A stretch of 64,000 nt of DNA, taken from positions 248,001-312,000 of the forward strand of contig DHVR01000061.1 in the NCBI GenBank assembly GCA_002412765.1. Reading direction: 5' to 3'. Each line of letters opens with the position of its first letter. The first letter of the stretch is position 1. The notes under the pieces were generated by a model that was not told the origin of the DNA, searched no databases, and worked only from the letters and a program-made list of their open reading frames with translations. Shown one piece after another: positions 49,061 through 56,735 of this stretch. This stretch comes from Leptolinea sp. UBA5203. GTDB taxonomy: Bacteria; Chloroflexota; Anaerolineae; Anaerolineales; Anaerolineaceae. Position numbers and translations under genes: made by a program.

Positions 49061-50101
49061 TCATGATTGCAATTTTTGGTTTGCGAGCTGCCCGCAACCG
49101 GCATGGATATCAATACCGCGGCGCAGGCGCAGGGAAACAGGAATGCCAATGGTTTCCAGGACTTTCATAAAATTCGCTGCCGCCTGAGGAGTGGTGGGTT
49201 GGTAAGGCGAGCCTTCCACCGGATTGAGATTGATTAGATTAACATGGCATAGATTGCCATGCAGCAGGGCAGCTAATTCTTTGGCGTCTGTCGGGGAATC
49301 ATTAAAATCCTGAATCAGGGCATATTCGAAGGTGATGCGGCGATTGGTTTTTTTTAAATAATAACCGCAGGCTTCCATGATCTCTTTGAGGCGGTAGCGT
49401 TTGTTGGCTGGGACGATCTGGGAACGTTTTGCATCCAGCGCGGCATGCAGGCTGATGGCCAGATTGATCTGGCGGTCTTCATCGGCAAATTTGCGAATCA
49501 TTTCCGGTAATCCAACGGTGGAGACTGTCATGCGTCTTTCGCCAATATTCAATCCTTCCACATGGTTAAGGATATTAGCTGCTTGGATAAAGGCATCATA
49601 ATTAGCAAAGGGTTCGCCCATGCCCATGAAAACCAGATTGGTGATTTTCTTATCCAGCATTTGCAGCAGCTTTACATAATAAATCACCTGCTGTACGATC
49701 TCCCCCGCGGTAAGATTACGGATAAACCCCATCGCGCCGGTAGCACAAAAGCCGCAGTTCATGGCGCAGCCCACCTGGGTGGAGACACAGATGGTCTCCC
49801 GGCTGTGATAGGACATCAGTACGGTTTCGATGGATTGATTATCCTCGAGCTGGAATAAAACCTTCTCGGTTTCATTATCCGAGGACATGGAAGTTTGGAT
49901 TGGGGTGAGGGTATTGAACGTGAGTCTGGTCTCCAGTTCCTGGGCAAAGTTTTTCGGCAGGGTGCTAATCTCTTTGGGAGAATTGAGCAATTCTTTATAC
50001 ATTCCCTGCCAGAGTTGTTTGACCCGAAATTTGGGATACCCCAAGGTTGCAAAATAGGCGACCATCGCCTCATACTCGTAATTATAAAAATTATTTTCCA
50101 T
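49061..50101 (-). CDS. rlmN: 23S rRNA (A2503-C2)/tRNA methyltransferase RlmN
   Basis: A 346-residue radical SAM methyltransferase. The radical SAM cluster motif CAMNCGFCATG lies near residue 110-120. FMGMGEPFANYD near 160, the SLHAA motif near 218 and a late GCGQLA with the second catalytic Cys follow. The start overlaps the end of the upstream HAD gene by 11 nt. It methylates A2503 of 23S rRNA and A37 of some tRNAs, affecting decoding accuracy. Confidence 0.94.
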   Translation of the reverse strand: MENNFYNYEYEAMVAYFATLGYPKFRVKQLWQGMYKELLNSPKEISTLPKNFAQELETRLTFNTLTPIQTSMSSDNETEKVLFQLEDNQSIETVLMSYHSRETICVSTQVGCAMNCGFCATGAMGFIRNLTAGEIVQQVIYYVKLLQMLDKKITNLVFMGMGEPFANYDAFIQAANILNHVEGLNIGERRMTVSTVGLPEMIRKFADEDRQINLAISLHAALDAKRSQIVPANKRYRLKEIMEACGYYLKKTNRRITFEYALIQDFNDSPTDAKELAALLHGNLCHVNLINLNPVEGSPYQPTTPQAAANFMKVLETIGIPVSLRLRRGIDIHAGCGQLANQKLQS

Positions 50102-50906
50102 GGAGGTACCCTAAAAGTTCATGAATATCTTGCAGGACCAGGGATGGATGGATATCCATTTGGTCGATGGAGGGAAGGGTTGATATACCCGAAAGTACCA
50201 ATAAAGTAGGGCAGCCGGCGTGAATGCCGCCCAGAATATCCGTTTCCAACCGATCCCCAATGACCAAAGCGTTTTGCGCAGCAACGCCCATTCTGGAAAG
50301 CATCATTTCGAAAAGAAGAGGTTCCGGTTTTCCAGCAATGAGCGGGGTTACGCCGCTGGCAGCCTCAATGGCGGCCAACATACAGCCAGCGCCCGGAACT
50401 TCGCCATTTGGATAGGGAAGGGTTTTATCGCCATTGGTTCCATAGAAGGGAATCCCGCTGCGGATATAATCTGCAGCCCGACGAATTTTCTCATAATTAA
50501 AGGCTCGATCCAGACCCACAACAACAGCCAGAACCAAAGTATTGGGATCATCACTGTGCATAAAGCCGTGTGCAGCCAGGGTATCGATTAAGCCTGATTC
50601 CCCAACAATATAGACCGGGCCGCCGTCGGGAAAACGTTGTTCCAGTAGAAAAGCTGTCGCTTCGCCAGAATTTAATATAAATTTGAGGTCGCAGGGGACG
50701 CCAAAGTCCATCAATTTCTTTTGATAGGTCAGAATACTTTTTGAACCGTTATTGGTGATAAATCCATAAAGTAAATGACGAGCTCTTAAAGCAGAAAAGA
50801 AAGCGGCCAGATCGCCAATGGGCGTTTCTTCTTTCCACAGGACGCCGTCCATATCGAATAGCAGCGCTTGAATTTCGTTAGGATAGCCGTCAATCACAAT
50901 CGCCAT
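50091..50906 (-). CDS. HAD-IIA family phosphatase (NagD-like)
   Basis: A 271-residue HAD hydrolase: motif I LFDMDGVLWKEE (nucleophile Asp near residue 18), cap with GFITNNGSKS near 55, Lys in IAGKPEPLLFEMM near 190, and motif IV IGDRLETDILGG near 212. NagD-type enzymes dephosphorylate nucleotides or sugar phosphates. The ATG at 50906 is chosen because GGAG lies just upstream; the frame upstream is the read-through of the clpP terminator. Confidence 0.88.
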   Translation of the reverse strand: MAIVIDGYPNEIQALLFDMDGVLWKEETPIGDLAAFFSALRARHLLYGFITNNGSKSILTYQKKLMDFGVPCDLKFILNSGEATAFLLEQRFPDGGPVYIVGESGLIDTLAAHGFMHSDDPNTLVLAVVVGLDRAFNYEKIRRAADYIRSGIPFYGTNGDKTLPYPNGEVPGAGCMLAAIEAASGVTPLIAGKPEPLLFEMMLSRMGVAAQNALVIGDRLETDILGGIHAGCPTLLVLSGISTLPSIDQMDIHPSLVLQDIHELLGYLHGK

Positions 50907-50917
50907 TTTTACTCCAA

Positions 50918-50957
50918 AAAAAATGCCGGACAGCAAGAAGCCATCCAGCATTTTTTG
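50918..50957 (-). terminator. Terminator after clpP, T-run abutting the next RBS
   Basis: On the minus strand AAAAAATGCTGGA ... TCCGGCATTTTTTTT forms a long stem with one mismatch. The T-run runs directly into the GGAG RBS of the HAD gene, so read-through would be needed to express the downstream genes from the clpP promoter. Confidence 0.75.
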
Positions 50958-50974
50958 TTTATCACCATTGCAGT

Positions 50975-51592
50975 TTACTTGGCGGCTTTGTCTTCGGGCA
51001 CACCCAAGACCTGATCCACCAGCCCGTATTCGACTGCCTGTTCGGCAGAGAGGTAATTGTCCCGTTCGGTGTCATGGATGATCTGATCGACGGTTCGACC
51101 GGTATGGAAGGACAAGATTTCATTCAATCGTTCTTTCAAGCGCAGAATTTCTCTGGCTTGAATTTCGATATCCGAAGCCTGTCCCTGGGCGCCGCCCAGA
51201 GGCTGGTGCATGTGGATGGTGGCATGGGGCAGAGCATAGCGTTGTCCTTTGGTGCCGGCAGTTAATAACACTGTACCGAAAGAGGCTGCAACACCCACGG
51301 CAACCGTGCTGATTTTGTTGGGAATCATCTGCATGGTGTCGTAAATAGCCAGACCAGCGTAGATTTGTCCACCGGGAGAATTGATATACATCTGAATTTC
51401 TCTATCGGGGTCTTCACGGCTCAAGAAAAGGAGCTGGGCCACGATTACATTGGCTACCTGATCATCAATGGGGGTACCCACGAAGATGATCCTTTCTTTA
51501 AGAAGAAGGGAGTAAATGTCATAGGCACGTTCACCACGTCCGGATGATTCGATCACCATGGGGATGACTGCGTTAATATTTGGGTTTATCAA
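50975..51592 (-). CDS. clpP: ATP-dependent Clp protease proteolytic subunit
   Basis: A 205-residue serine protease. Catalytic triad: Ser104 (VAASFGTVLL), His129 (IHMHQPLGG) and Asp178 (DTERDNYLSA). ClpP usually has ASMGA around the serine; the F-G variant is within the family. The start is TTG at 51592 with a perfect AGGAGG 8 nt upstream. It sits next to the trigger factor gene, a common order. It degrades unfolded proteins with ClpX or ClpA/C. Confidence 0.94.
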   Translation of the reverse strand: MINPNINAVIPMVIESSGRGERAYDIYSLLLKERIIFVGTPIDDQVANVIVAQLLFLSREDPDREIQMYINSPGGQIYAGLAIYDTMQMIPNKISTVAVGVAASFGTVLLTAGTKGQRYALPHATIHMHQPLGGAQGQASDIEIQAREILRLKERLNEILSFHTGRTVDQIIHDTERDNYLSAEQAVEYGLVDQVLGVPEDKAAK

Positions 51593-51643
51593 GGTTTATA
51601 CCTCCTGATTCATTGTGCCAATTCACCAATAAACAAAAAACAT

Positions 51644-53134
51644 TTATTCTGCGGAATTTCCTGCTGCTTCATCGGTTGATTCGCTTTTGGCAGCTTTTTT
51701 GGCAGGTTTCTTTGCAGGTGTTTCAGCTTTTTCGGAAGCGGCTTTCTTGGGTGCTTTCTTAGGTTTCTCGGCCCCTTCAACAGCTTCTTCTTTGGGTTGA
51801 TCAATCGCTTCACCGGATGCAATTCGCTTTAACAGCTCAAATACATTCTCCTGCAACATTTGTGTTGCAGCGTTCAGCGTCACATTTCGAGTAATTTCCT
51901 GAATTTTTTCATTGTTTTTCTTTTTCTTGAACTCAGGCATATTCATGATTTGTTCCATGGTATGAGATACCCGATGATTCAATTCAGGGCCATCAAAGGA
52001 AACTTTTTCAAGCAGGGCGATTTTATCCAGAATTAAAGATTGCTGCAGACGTTTTACAGCAGTCGGTTTTATTTCTGTCTCAATGAAAACTTCCCGGGTC
52101 ATCTGGCGGCTTTTGATGTAAGCATCCAGGTCCATGCGCTGGTAACTGAGATCCTGCTGAATCTGATTCAAGACGTGTTCAGTTTCCTCTTCCAAATAGT
52201 GAGGGGGAAATTTTACTGATGAGATTTTAACAATTTCATCAATGATGTTTTGCTTGAACTCATTATCATATTCGTTGGTTTTGCCGGATTGAATTTCTTC
52301 GGCAACTTTGTCTCTAAAAGCAGCAAAGTTTTCATAGTCACCAAAGTTTTTCACAAATTCATCATCCAATTCAGGCAGGTTTAGTTTTTTTACGCTCTGG
52401 ACTTCCACGTGGTAGTCCACTTTCTTGCCTTTCAATCGATCAAATTCGCTGTCAGCGGGATAGGAGTGGGAAAGTTTCTTCTCATCTTTCTCGGCCAAGC
52501 CAGCAAGTTTGTCACTGAAACCTTTGTATGGCCAATCACTGCTTTCCGGATTGCTGTCACCGACAATCATTTGCACGGGATGTTCTTTCATAAACTCGGC
52601 ATCGGTGCCTTCATCGGGATCAAGGATGGTGCCACTGAGTTTGATGTAAACCAAATCACCTTTTTCAGCTTTCCCTTCTTTGGGTTCTGCTGTGGCATAG
52701 CTGGTTCGCATATTATGGATGTATTTATCAATATCTTCATCCGAAACCTTGGGCAATTTGTAATCCATGCGAATGGCACGGTAATCACCAAGGGTAGTTT
52801 CCGGCATCAATGGCACAATGAATTCAAATTTTGGCGGATTGAGACTGATAGCGTCTTCCATGCCGGGGCCTGAGGGATCCAGACCGGCTTCAGTAATAGC
52901 TTGGGGATAAATATCGGTTACCAGTAATTCCAGAGCCTGATTATCAATGTATTCTTCACCGGCAACGCGGCGGATCACATCATAAGGTGCTTTTCCGGGG
53001 CGAAAACCTGGAATTTTGGTTTGTTGACCAATTTTGCGAGCCGCACGATGGCGATATTGCTCAATCTGTTCAGGTTCAACTTCAACAATTAATTTGACCT
53101 GCTGATCATCACGGGGTTGGGTTTCAACTTTCAA
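51644..53134 (-). CDS. tig: Trigger factor, with Lys/Ala-rich C-terminal extension
   Basis: A 496-residue ribosome-bound chaperone. N-terminal ribosome-binding domain with the signature GFRPGKAPYDVIRR (about residue 43-57), a PPIase-like domain (about 160-240, with KGDLVYIKLSGTI) and C-terminal chaperone arms. The last 55 or so residues are an unusual low-complexity tail rich in Lys, Ala, Pro and Glu (repeats such as KKAPKKAA and KKPAKKAA). The start is TTG, preceded by AAGGA; the family N-terminus MKVETQPRDDQQVKL supports it. Confidence 0.93.
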   Translation of the reverse strand: MKVETQPRDDQQVKLIVEVEPEQIEQYRHRAARKIGQQTKIPGFRPGKAPYDVIRRVAGEEYIDNQALELLVTDIYPQAITEAGLDPSGPGMEDAISLNPPKFEFIVPLMPETTLGDYRAIRMDYKLPKVSDEDIDKYIHNMRTSYATAEPKEGKAEKGDLVYIKLSGTILDPDEGTDAEFMKEHPVQMIVGDSNPESSDWPYKGFSDKLAGLAEKDEKKLSHSYPADSEFDRLKGKKVDYHVEVQSVKKLNLPELDDEFVKNFGDYENFAAFRDKVAEEIQSGKTNEYDNEFKQNIIDEIVKISSVKFPPHYLEEETEHVLNQIQQDLSYQRMDLDAYIKSRQMTREVFIETEIKPTAVKRLQQSLILDKIALLEKVSFDGPELNHRVSHTMEQIMNMPEFKKKKNNEKIQEITRNVTLNAATQMLQENVFELLKRIASGEAIDQPKEEAVEGAEKPKKAPKKAASEKAETPAKKPAKKAAKSESTDEAAGNSAE

Positions 53135-53174
53135 CTCTAAATTTCCTTATAGAAAAGTAATAAATCAAATTTCA

Positions 53175-53256
53175 TGAGGAAGGAGGGACTCGAACCCTCA
53201 CGCCTTCCGGCACGTGATCCTAAGTCACGCCTGTCTGCCAATTCCAGCACTTCCCC
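53175..53256 (-). tRNA. tRNA-Leu (TAG)
   Basis: Class II tRNA with a long variable arm. Acceptor GGGGAAG with CTTCCTC (one G-T pair), anticodon stem CGTGA/TCACG and loop CTTAGGA (anticodon TAG), T-loop TTCGAGT, discriminator A. CCA not encoded. Confidence 0.94.
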
Positions 53257-53266
53257 GAACTGGTAA

Positions 53267-53295
53267 ATTATAAGCGATCGTATTTGCTACGTCAA
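53267..53295 (-). promoter_or_regulatory. Sigma70 promoter of tRNA-Leu
   Basis: On the minus strand TTGACG (53295-53290), 17-nt spacer, perfect TATAAT (53272-53267), 10 nt before the tRNA 5' end. It may also feed the downstream tig operon. Confidence 0.8.
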
Positions 53296-53355
53296 TAATG
53301 GGATATAATGGTACGTTCTAAAACATCATGGCAACATGTACATTGGGAGGACCAT

Positions 53356-53766
53356 TTGAGTAGAGTAATCCAATTAGATTCCGTTGGATCCGAGCGAAAT
53401 CGGCTCCGTAAAGAAATTGTAATTTCCATAAAAAACTTTTTATCGCAAACGGAACCCACCGAAGAAGCCAAAGACTCAGCGGCTCATATTGTCCTGGCTT
53501 TACGGGCGATTTATAACACCGTAGAGCAATCGGTTATCGCCTGGGAAAAAAGGGGATATTGGGTTAAGGCCGATAAGTTTCGCCTGGAATGGGAATGGAC
53601 CTTGAGCAGCAGTAATAAATTGGAAAAATCCATGAAAACCGGCGATTGGGGCGAAGTGGCGACGATTTGTATTCAGATCGCCCAAAGGTTTTATAATGTT
53701 ACTGTTTCACCGAACCACCGAATGGGGAAACCCTGGGTGGGAGCATGGAAAAAATTATTTCCGTGA
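53356..53766 (+). CDS. Hypothetical protein, not recognised
   Basis: A 136-residue soluble, Trp-rich, predicted helical protein. I do not recognise the family. It contains a VEQSVIAWEKRGYWVKADKFRLEWEW segment (split: VEQSVIAWEKRGYW, then KADKFRLEWEW) and a basic end (MGKPWVGAWKKL). The start is TTG at 53356, with GGGAGG 5 nt upstream; the upstream ATG at 53308 overlaps a TATAAT box (53304-53309) and is unlikely to be used. It is followed after 39 nt by the DUF364 gene. Codon use looks like its neighbours. Confidence 0.65.
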   Translation: MSRVIQLDSVGSERNRLRKEIVISIKNFLSQTEPTEEAKDSAAHIVLALRAIYNTVEQSVIAWEKRGYWVKADKFRLEWEWTLSSSNKLEKSMKTGDWGEVATICIQIAQRFYNVTVSPNHRMGKPWVGAWKKLFP

Positions 53767-53805
53767 CGAAGGCAGAAAATTAAGCAAATCACTGGGAGCA
53801 GTGCA

Positions 53806-54564
53806 ATGAAGCTGATTGAGGATATTCTCTCGACCCTGGTTGATGCAAAAATCAATGAGATTCGTATTGGGCTGCATTGGACTGCGGTGATTGTCGAACG
53901 GTCAGGCAAGCTCTCCTGCGGACTGGCCTCGACAGTGAACAACGAAGCTCATTTTGAAGGAGCTGTAGATGTTGAAGGTGCCGGCAACCTGACCAGTAAA
54001 TCAGCACTTAAAATTGCCAGGATGGCTCTCTCGGCTTCCATGATTGAATCCAGCATCGGCATTGCCGCGATTAATGCCTTATTGATTCCTGATCCCGGTC
54101 AATGGGTGGATGTAAATGCAGAACATGTGATTGCAACCGTAGGTGAAGGCAAAAATGTCGCGATCATTGGCAGTTTTCCCTTTGTAAAACGCCTGAATGG
54201 CAAAGTAAAGGGACTCTATGTTTTTGATCTTCACCCGATGGAAGGGGAGTATAGTCCAGAACAAGCATCAACCATTCTGCCCCAAATGGATGTAATTGCC
54301 ATCACCGGCATGACTCTGGTTAACAAAACGCTGGATTCTCTTTTACCACACTGTAAGGCCAATGCGATCAAGATGATGCTTGGACCAAGCACTTTTCTCT
54401 CGCCGGTGATGTATGATTATGGATTCCAATTGATCTCGGGAGCCTATGTTGAAAATATTCCACCGGCATTAAAAACCATGTCAGAGGGTGGAACATTCAA
54501 ACAAGTTCATCGTGCCGGAGTACGATTAGTCACCATGACCCAACCGGGTCTCACAACCTTATAA
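53806..54564 (+). CDS. DUF364-type putative metal-chelation protein
   Basis: A 252-residue protein resembling the DUF364 (heavy-metal chelation/Rossmann-like) family: an N-terminal domain with IRIGLHWTAVIVE near 20 and a C-terminal Rossmann-like half with VAIIGSFPFVKRLNGK near 119 and AITGMTLVNKTLDSLL near 164, a nucleotide- or metal-ligand-binding-like glycine, then MMLGPSTFLSPVMYDYGF. Members are linked to metal or siderophore-like handling only by weak evidence. Exact role unknown. It may be co-transcribed with the unrecognised gene upstream. Confidence 0.75.
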   Translation: MKLIEDILSTLVDAKINEIRIGLHWTAVIVERSGKLSCGLASTVNNEAHFEGAVDVEGAGNLTSKSALKIARMALSASMIESSIGIAAINALLIPDPGQWVDVNAEHVIATVGEGKNVAIIGSFPFVKRLNGKVKGLYVFDLHPMEGEYSPEQASTILPQMDVIAITGMTLVNKTLDSLLPHCKANAIKMMLGPSTFLSPVMYDYGFQLISGAYVENIPPALKTMSEGGTFKQVHRAGVRLVTMTQPGLTTL

Positions 54565-54589
54565 AAAAAACTGATAAAGGTAAGCAAAC

Positions 54590-56731
54590 ATGTTGAATTA
54601 CAATGCTCTCATCGCTAAAGATATTTCTGTCCGTCAAGATCAAGTGCAGTCCGTGATTGAATTACTGGATGACGGCAATACCATTCCGTTTATTTCCCGC
54701 TATCGCAAGGAAAAGACTGGCAGTCTTGATGAAGAACAAATTCGGAATATTTCCGAATTGATTGACAAGTATCGTGCCCTGGATGATCGTCGCACAGCGA
54801 TTATTGCTTCCATCGAAAAACAGGAGAAAATGACGGATGAGCTGCGCGCTTCGATTGATGCCGCCATGACCTTGAACGATCTTGAAGATTTATATTTGCC
54901 CTATAAACCAAAACGCCGCACTCGTGCGATGATCGCCAAAGAGAACGGGTTGCAGCCCCTGGCGGATTACATTTTAGGCCAGGCTTATCAACCTGCGGAT
55001 CCGCTAAAAGCTGCCGCTGAGTTTGTCTGCGAGGCGTATGCCACTCCGGAAGATGTGCTGGCCGGCGCAAAAGACATTGTGGCTGAGTTTATCAACGATC
55101 ATGCCGATATCCGTAAAAGCACCCGTGATAAAGCCATGAAATGGGCCTCCATTACCTGTGAAAAAATTGACGACGCTGAAGATGAGAAAAACGTTTATGA
55201 AACCTATTATGATTTTGAAATCGCCGTCAATCGTATTCGTCCACATCAGGTGCTGGCCATCAATCGCGGTGAAACGGAAAAGATTTTGCGAGTTAAGGTA
55301 AACGTTTTGGAGAGGGATTGGCGGGAAGCCATCGGTTCCTATATTCATCCCAATCGCAAATCCCCTTATCATGCTTTTCTGCTGGAAGCCATCGATGAAG
55401 CTGCAGAACGCTTGTTACTGCCTTCCATTGAACGAGATGTGCGTCGTGCCCTGGGTGAAACCTCCGAAGGGCATGCCATTCAGGTCTTCGCAGAAAACTT
55501 GCGCGCTTTACTGGAGCAGCCGCCTCTTTCCATGCATACCGTGCTGGGTCTGGACCCCGGATATCGCACCGGCTCAAAATATGCCATCATTGATCCGACC
55601 GGAAAAATATTGGATACGGGCACCATTTATCCGCATAAACCACAGAGTAAATGGAATGAGTCCAAAAAAGAACTATTGGCCGCCATCGATAAACATCACG
55701 TCACCCTGATTTCCATCGGCAACGGTACCGCTTCCCGTGAATCCGAGCAGTTGGCTGCGGAAGTGATTGAAGAACGTAAAGATGTGAAGTATCTAATCGT
55801 CAGTGAAGCAGGCGCCAGCGTGTACAGCGCCAGCCCATTGGCCCGAGCCGAGATGCCTGATTTGGACGTGACCATTCGCGGAGCCGTTTCCATCGCCCGC
55901 CGCATTCAGGATCCGTTGGCTGAGCTGGTGAAAATTGATCCAAGGTCCATTGGGGTGGGGCTGTATCAACATGATGTTAACCAGGTCATGCTAAATAATT
56001 CTCTGGGGGGCGTGGTGGAAAGTGTGGTGAACTCCGTTGGGGTGGACTTAAATACCGCATCTCCCTCCCTCCTAACCCATATTTCCGGAATTGGCCCAAA
56101 ATTAGCTGAAATGATCGTTTCCTATCGCAATGAAAACGGAAAATTTAAGAGCCGGCAGGAATTGATGAACATCTCCGGTTTGGGCAAGAAAGCTTTCCAG
56201 CAGTCTGCGGGTTTCTTGCGCATTCGGGATGCCAGCCAACCGCTGGATGAAAGTTCCATTCACCCTGAGTCCTACGCGGTAGCCGAGAAAGTGATTGCCC
56301 AGGCAAAATTGGATTTACATGACCCGATCGAGAAAAAAGCCAAAGTGTTGGAAGATCTGAGAAAATCCATGCCACTGACGGAATTGGCGGAAAAACTAAA
56401 AACCGGTGTTCCCACCTTGACGGATATCTTTGAACAATTAATTCGTCCTGGGCGTGACCCGCGCCTTGATACTCCGCCGCCCATTTTGCGCAGTGATGTG
56501 CTCTCCATGGAAGATTTGGTGGTCGGGATGCGTTTGAAAGGCACTGTCCGCAATGTTGTGGATTTTGGCGCCTTTGTGGATATTGGCGTCAAACAGGATG
56601 CCCTGCTGCACCGCACCCAAATGCCCCAGGGAAAAGAGCTGCGGGTTGGCGATATTCTGGATGTTTCGATTGAAAAAATTGAAAAAGAACGCGGCCGCAT
56701 TGGCATCAGCTGGGATGGATCGAAAGGTTAA
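54590..56731 (+). CDS. tex: Tex-family S1 RNA-binding protein
   Basis: A 713-residue transcription accessory protein. N-terminal Tex helical domain with IPFISRYRKEKTGSLDEEQIR split near residue 32-52 (IPFISRYRKEKTGSL then DEEQIR), a central YqgF-like domain (LGLDPGYRTGSKYAIID near 322), a helix-hairpin-helix region (GIGPKLAEMIVSYR near 500 and ISGLGKKAFQQ near 525), and a C-terminal S1 domain (about 640-710, RNVVDFGAFVDIGVKQDALLH). It binds nucleic acid and affects transcription; essentiality varies among species. Confidence 0.93.
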   Translation: MLNYNALIAKDISVRQDQVQSVIELLDDGNTIPFISRYRKEKTGSLDEEQIRNISELIDKYRALDDRRTAIIASIEKQEKMTDELRASIDAAMTLNDLEDLYLPYKPKRRTRAMIAKENGLQPLADYILGQAYQPADPLKAAAEFVCEAYATPEDVLAGAKDIVAEFINDHADIRKSTRDKAMKWASITCEKIDDAEDEKNVYETYYDFEIAVNRIRPHQVLAINRGETEKILRVKVNVLERDWREAIGSYIHPNRKSPYHAFLLEAIDEAAERLLLPSIERDVRRALGETSEGHAIQVFAENLRALLEQPPLSMHTVLGLDPGYRTGSKYAIIDPTGKILDTGTIYPHKPQSKWNESKKELLAAIDKHHVTLISIGNGTASRESEQLAAEVIEERKDVKYLIVSEAGASVYSASPLARAEMPDLDVTIRGAVSIARRIQDPLAELVKIDPRSIGVGLYQHDVNQVMLNNSLGGVVESVVNSVGVDLNTASPSLLTHISGIGPKLAEMIVSYRNENGKFKSRQELMNISGLGKKAFQQSAGFLRIRDASQPLDESSIHPESYAVAEKVIAQAKLDLHDPIEKKAKVLEDLRKSMPLTELAEKLKTGVPTLTDIFEQLIRPGRDPRLDTPPPILRSDVLSMEDLVVGMRLKGTVRNVVDFGAFVDIGVKQDALLHRTQMPQGKELRVGDILDVSIEKIEKERGRIGISWDGSKG

Positions 56732-56735
56732 TCGT

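Noticed and set aside
53308..53355. ATG at 53308 as start of the unknown gene
   Set aside because: The ATG overlaps a TATAAT box and has no ribosome site; TTG at 53356 has GGGAGG.
56553..56735. Extension of the first ABC gene into tex
   Set aside because: This part is out of frame with tex but inside it; the ATG at 56736 has an RBS and gives the usual ABC N-terminus.
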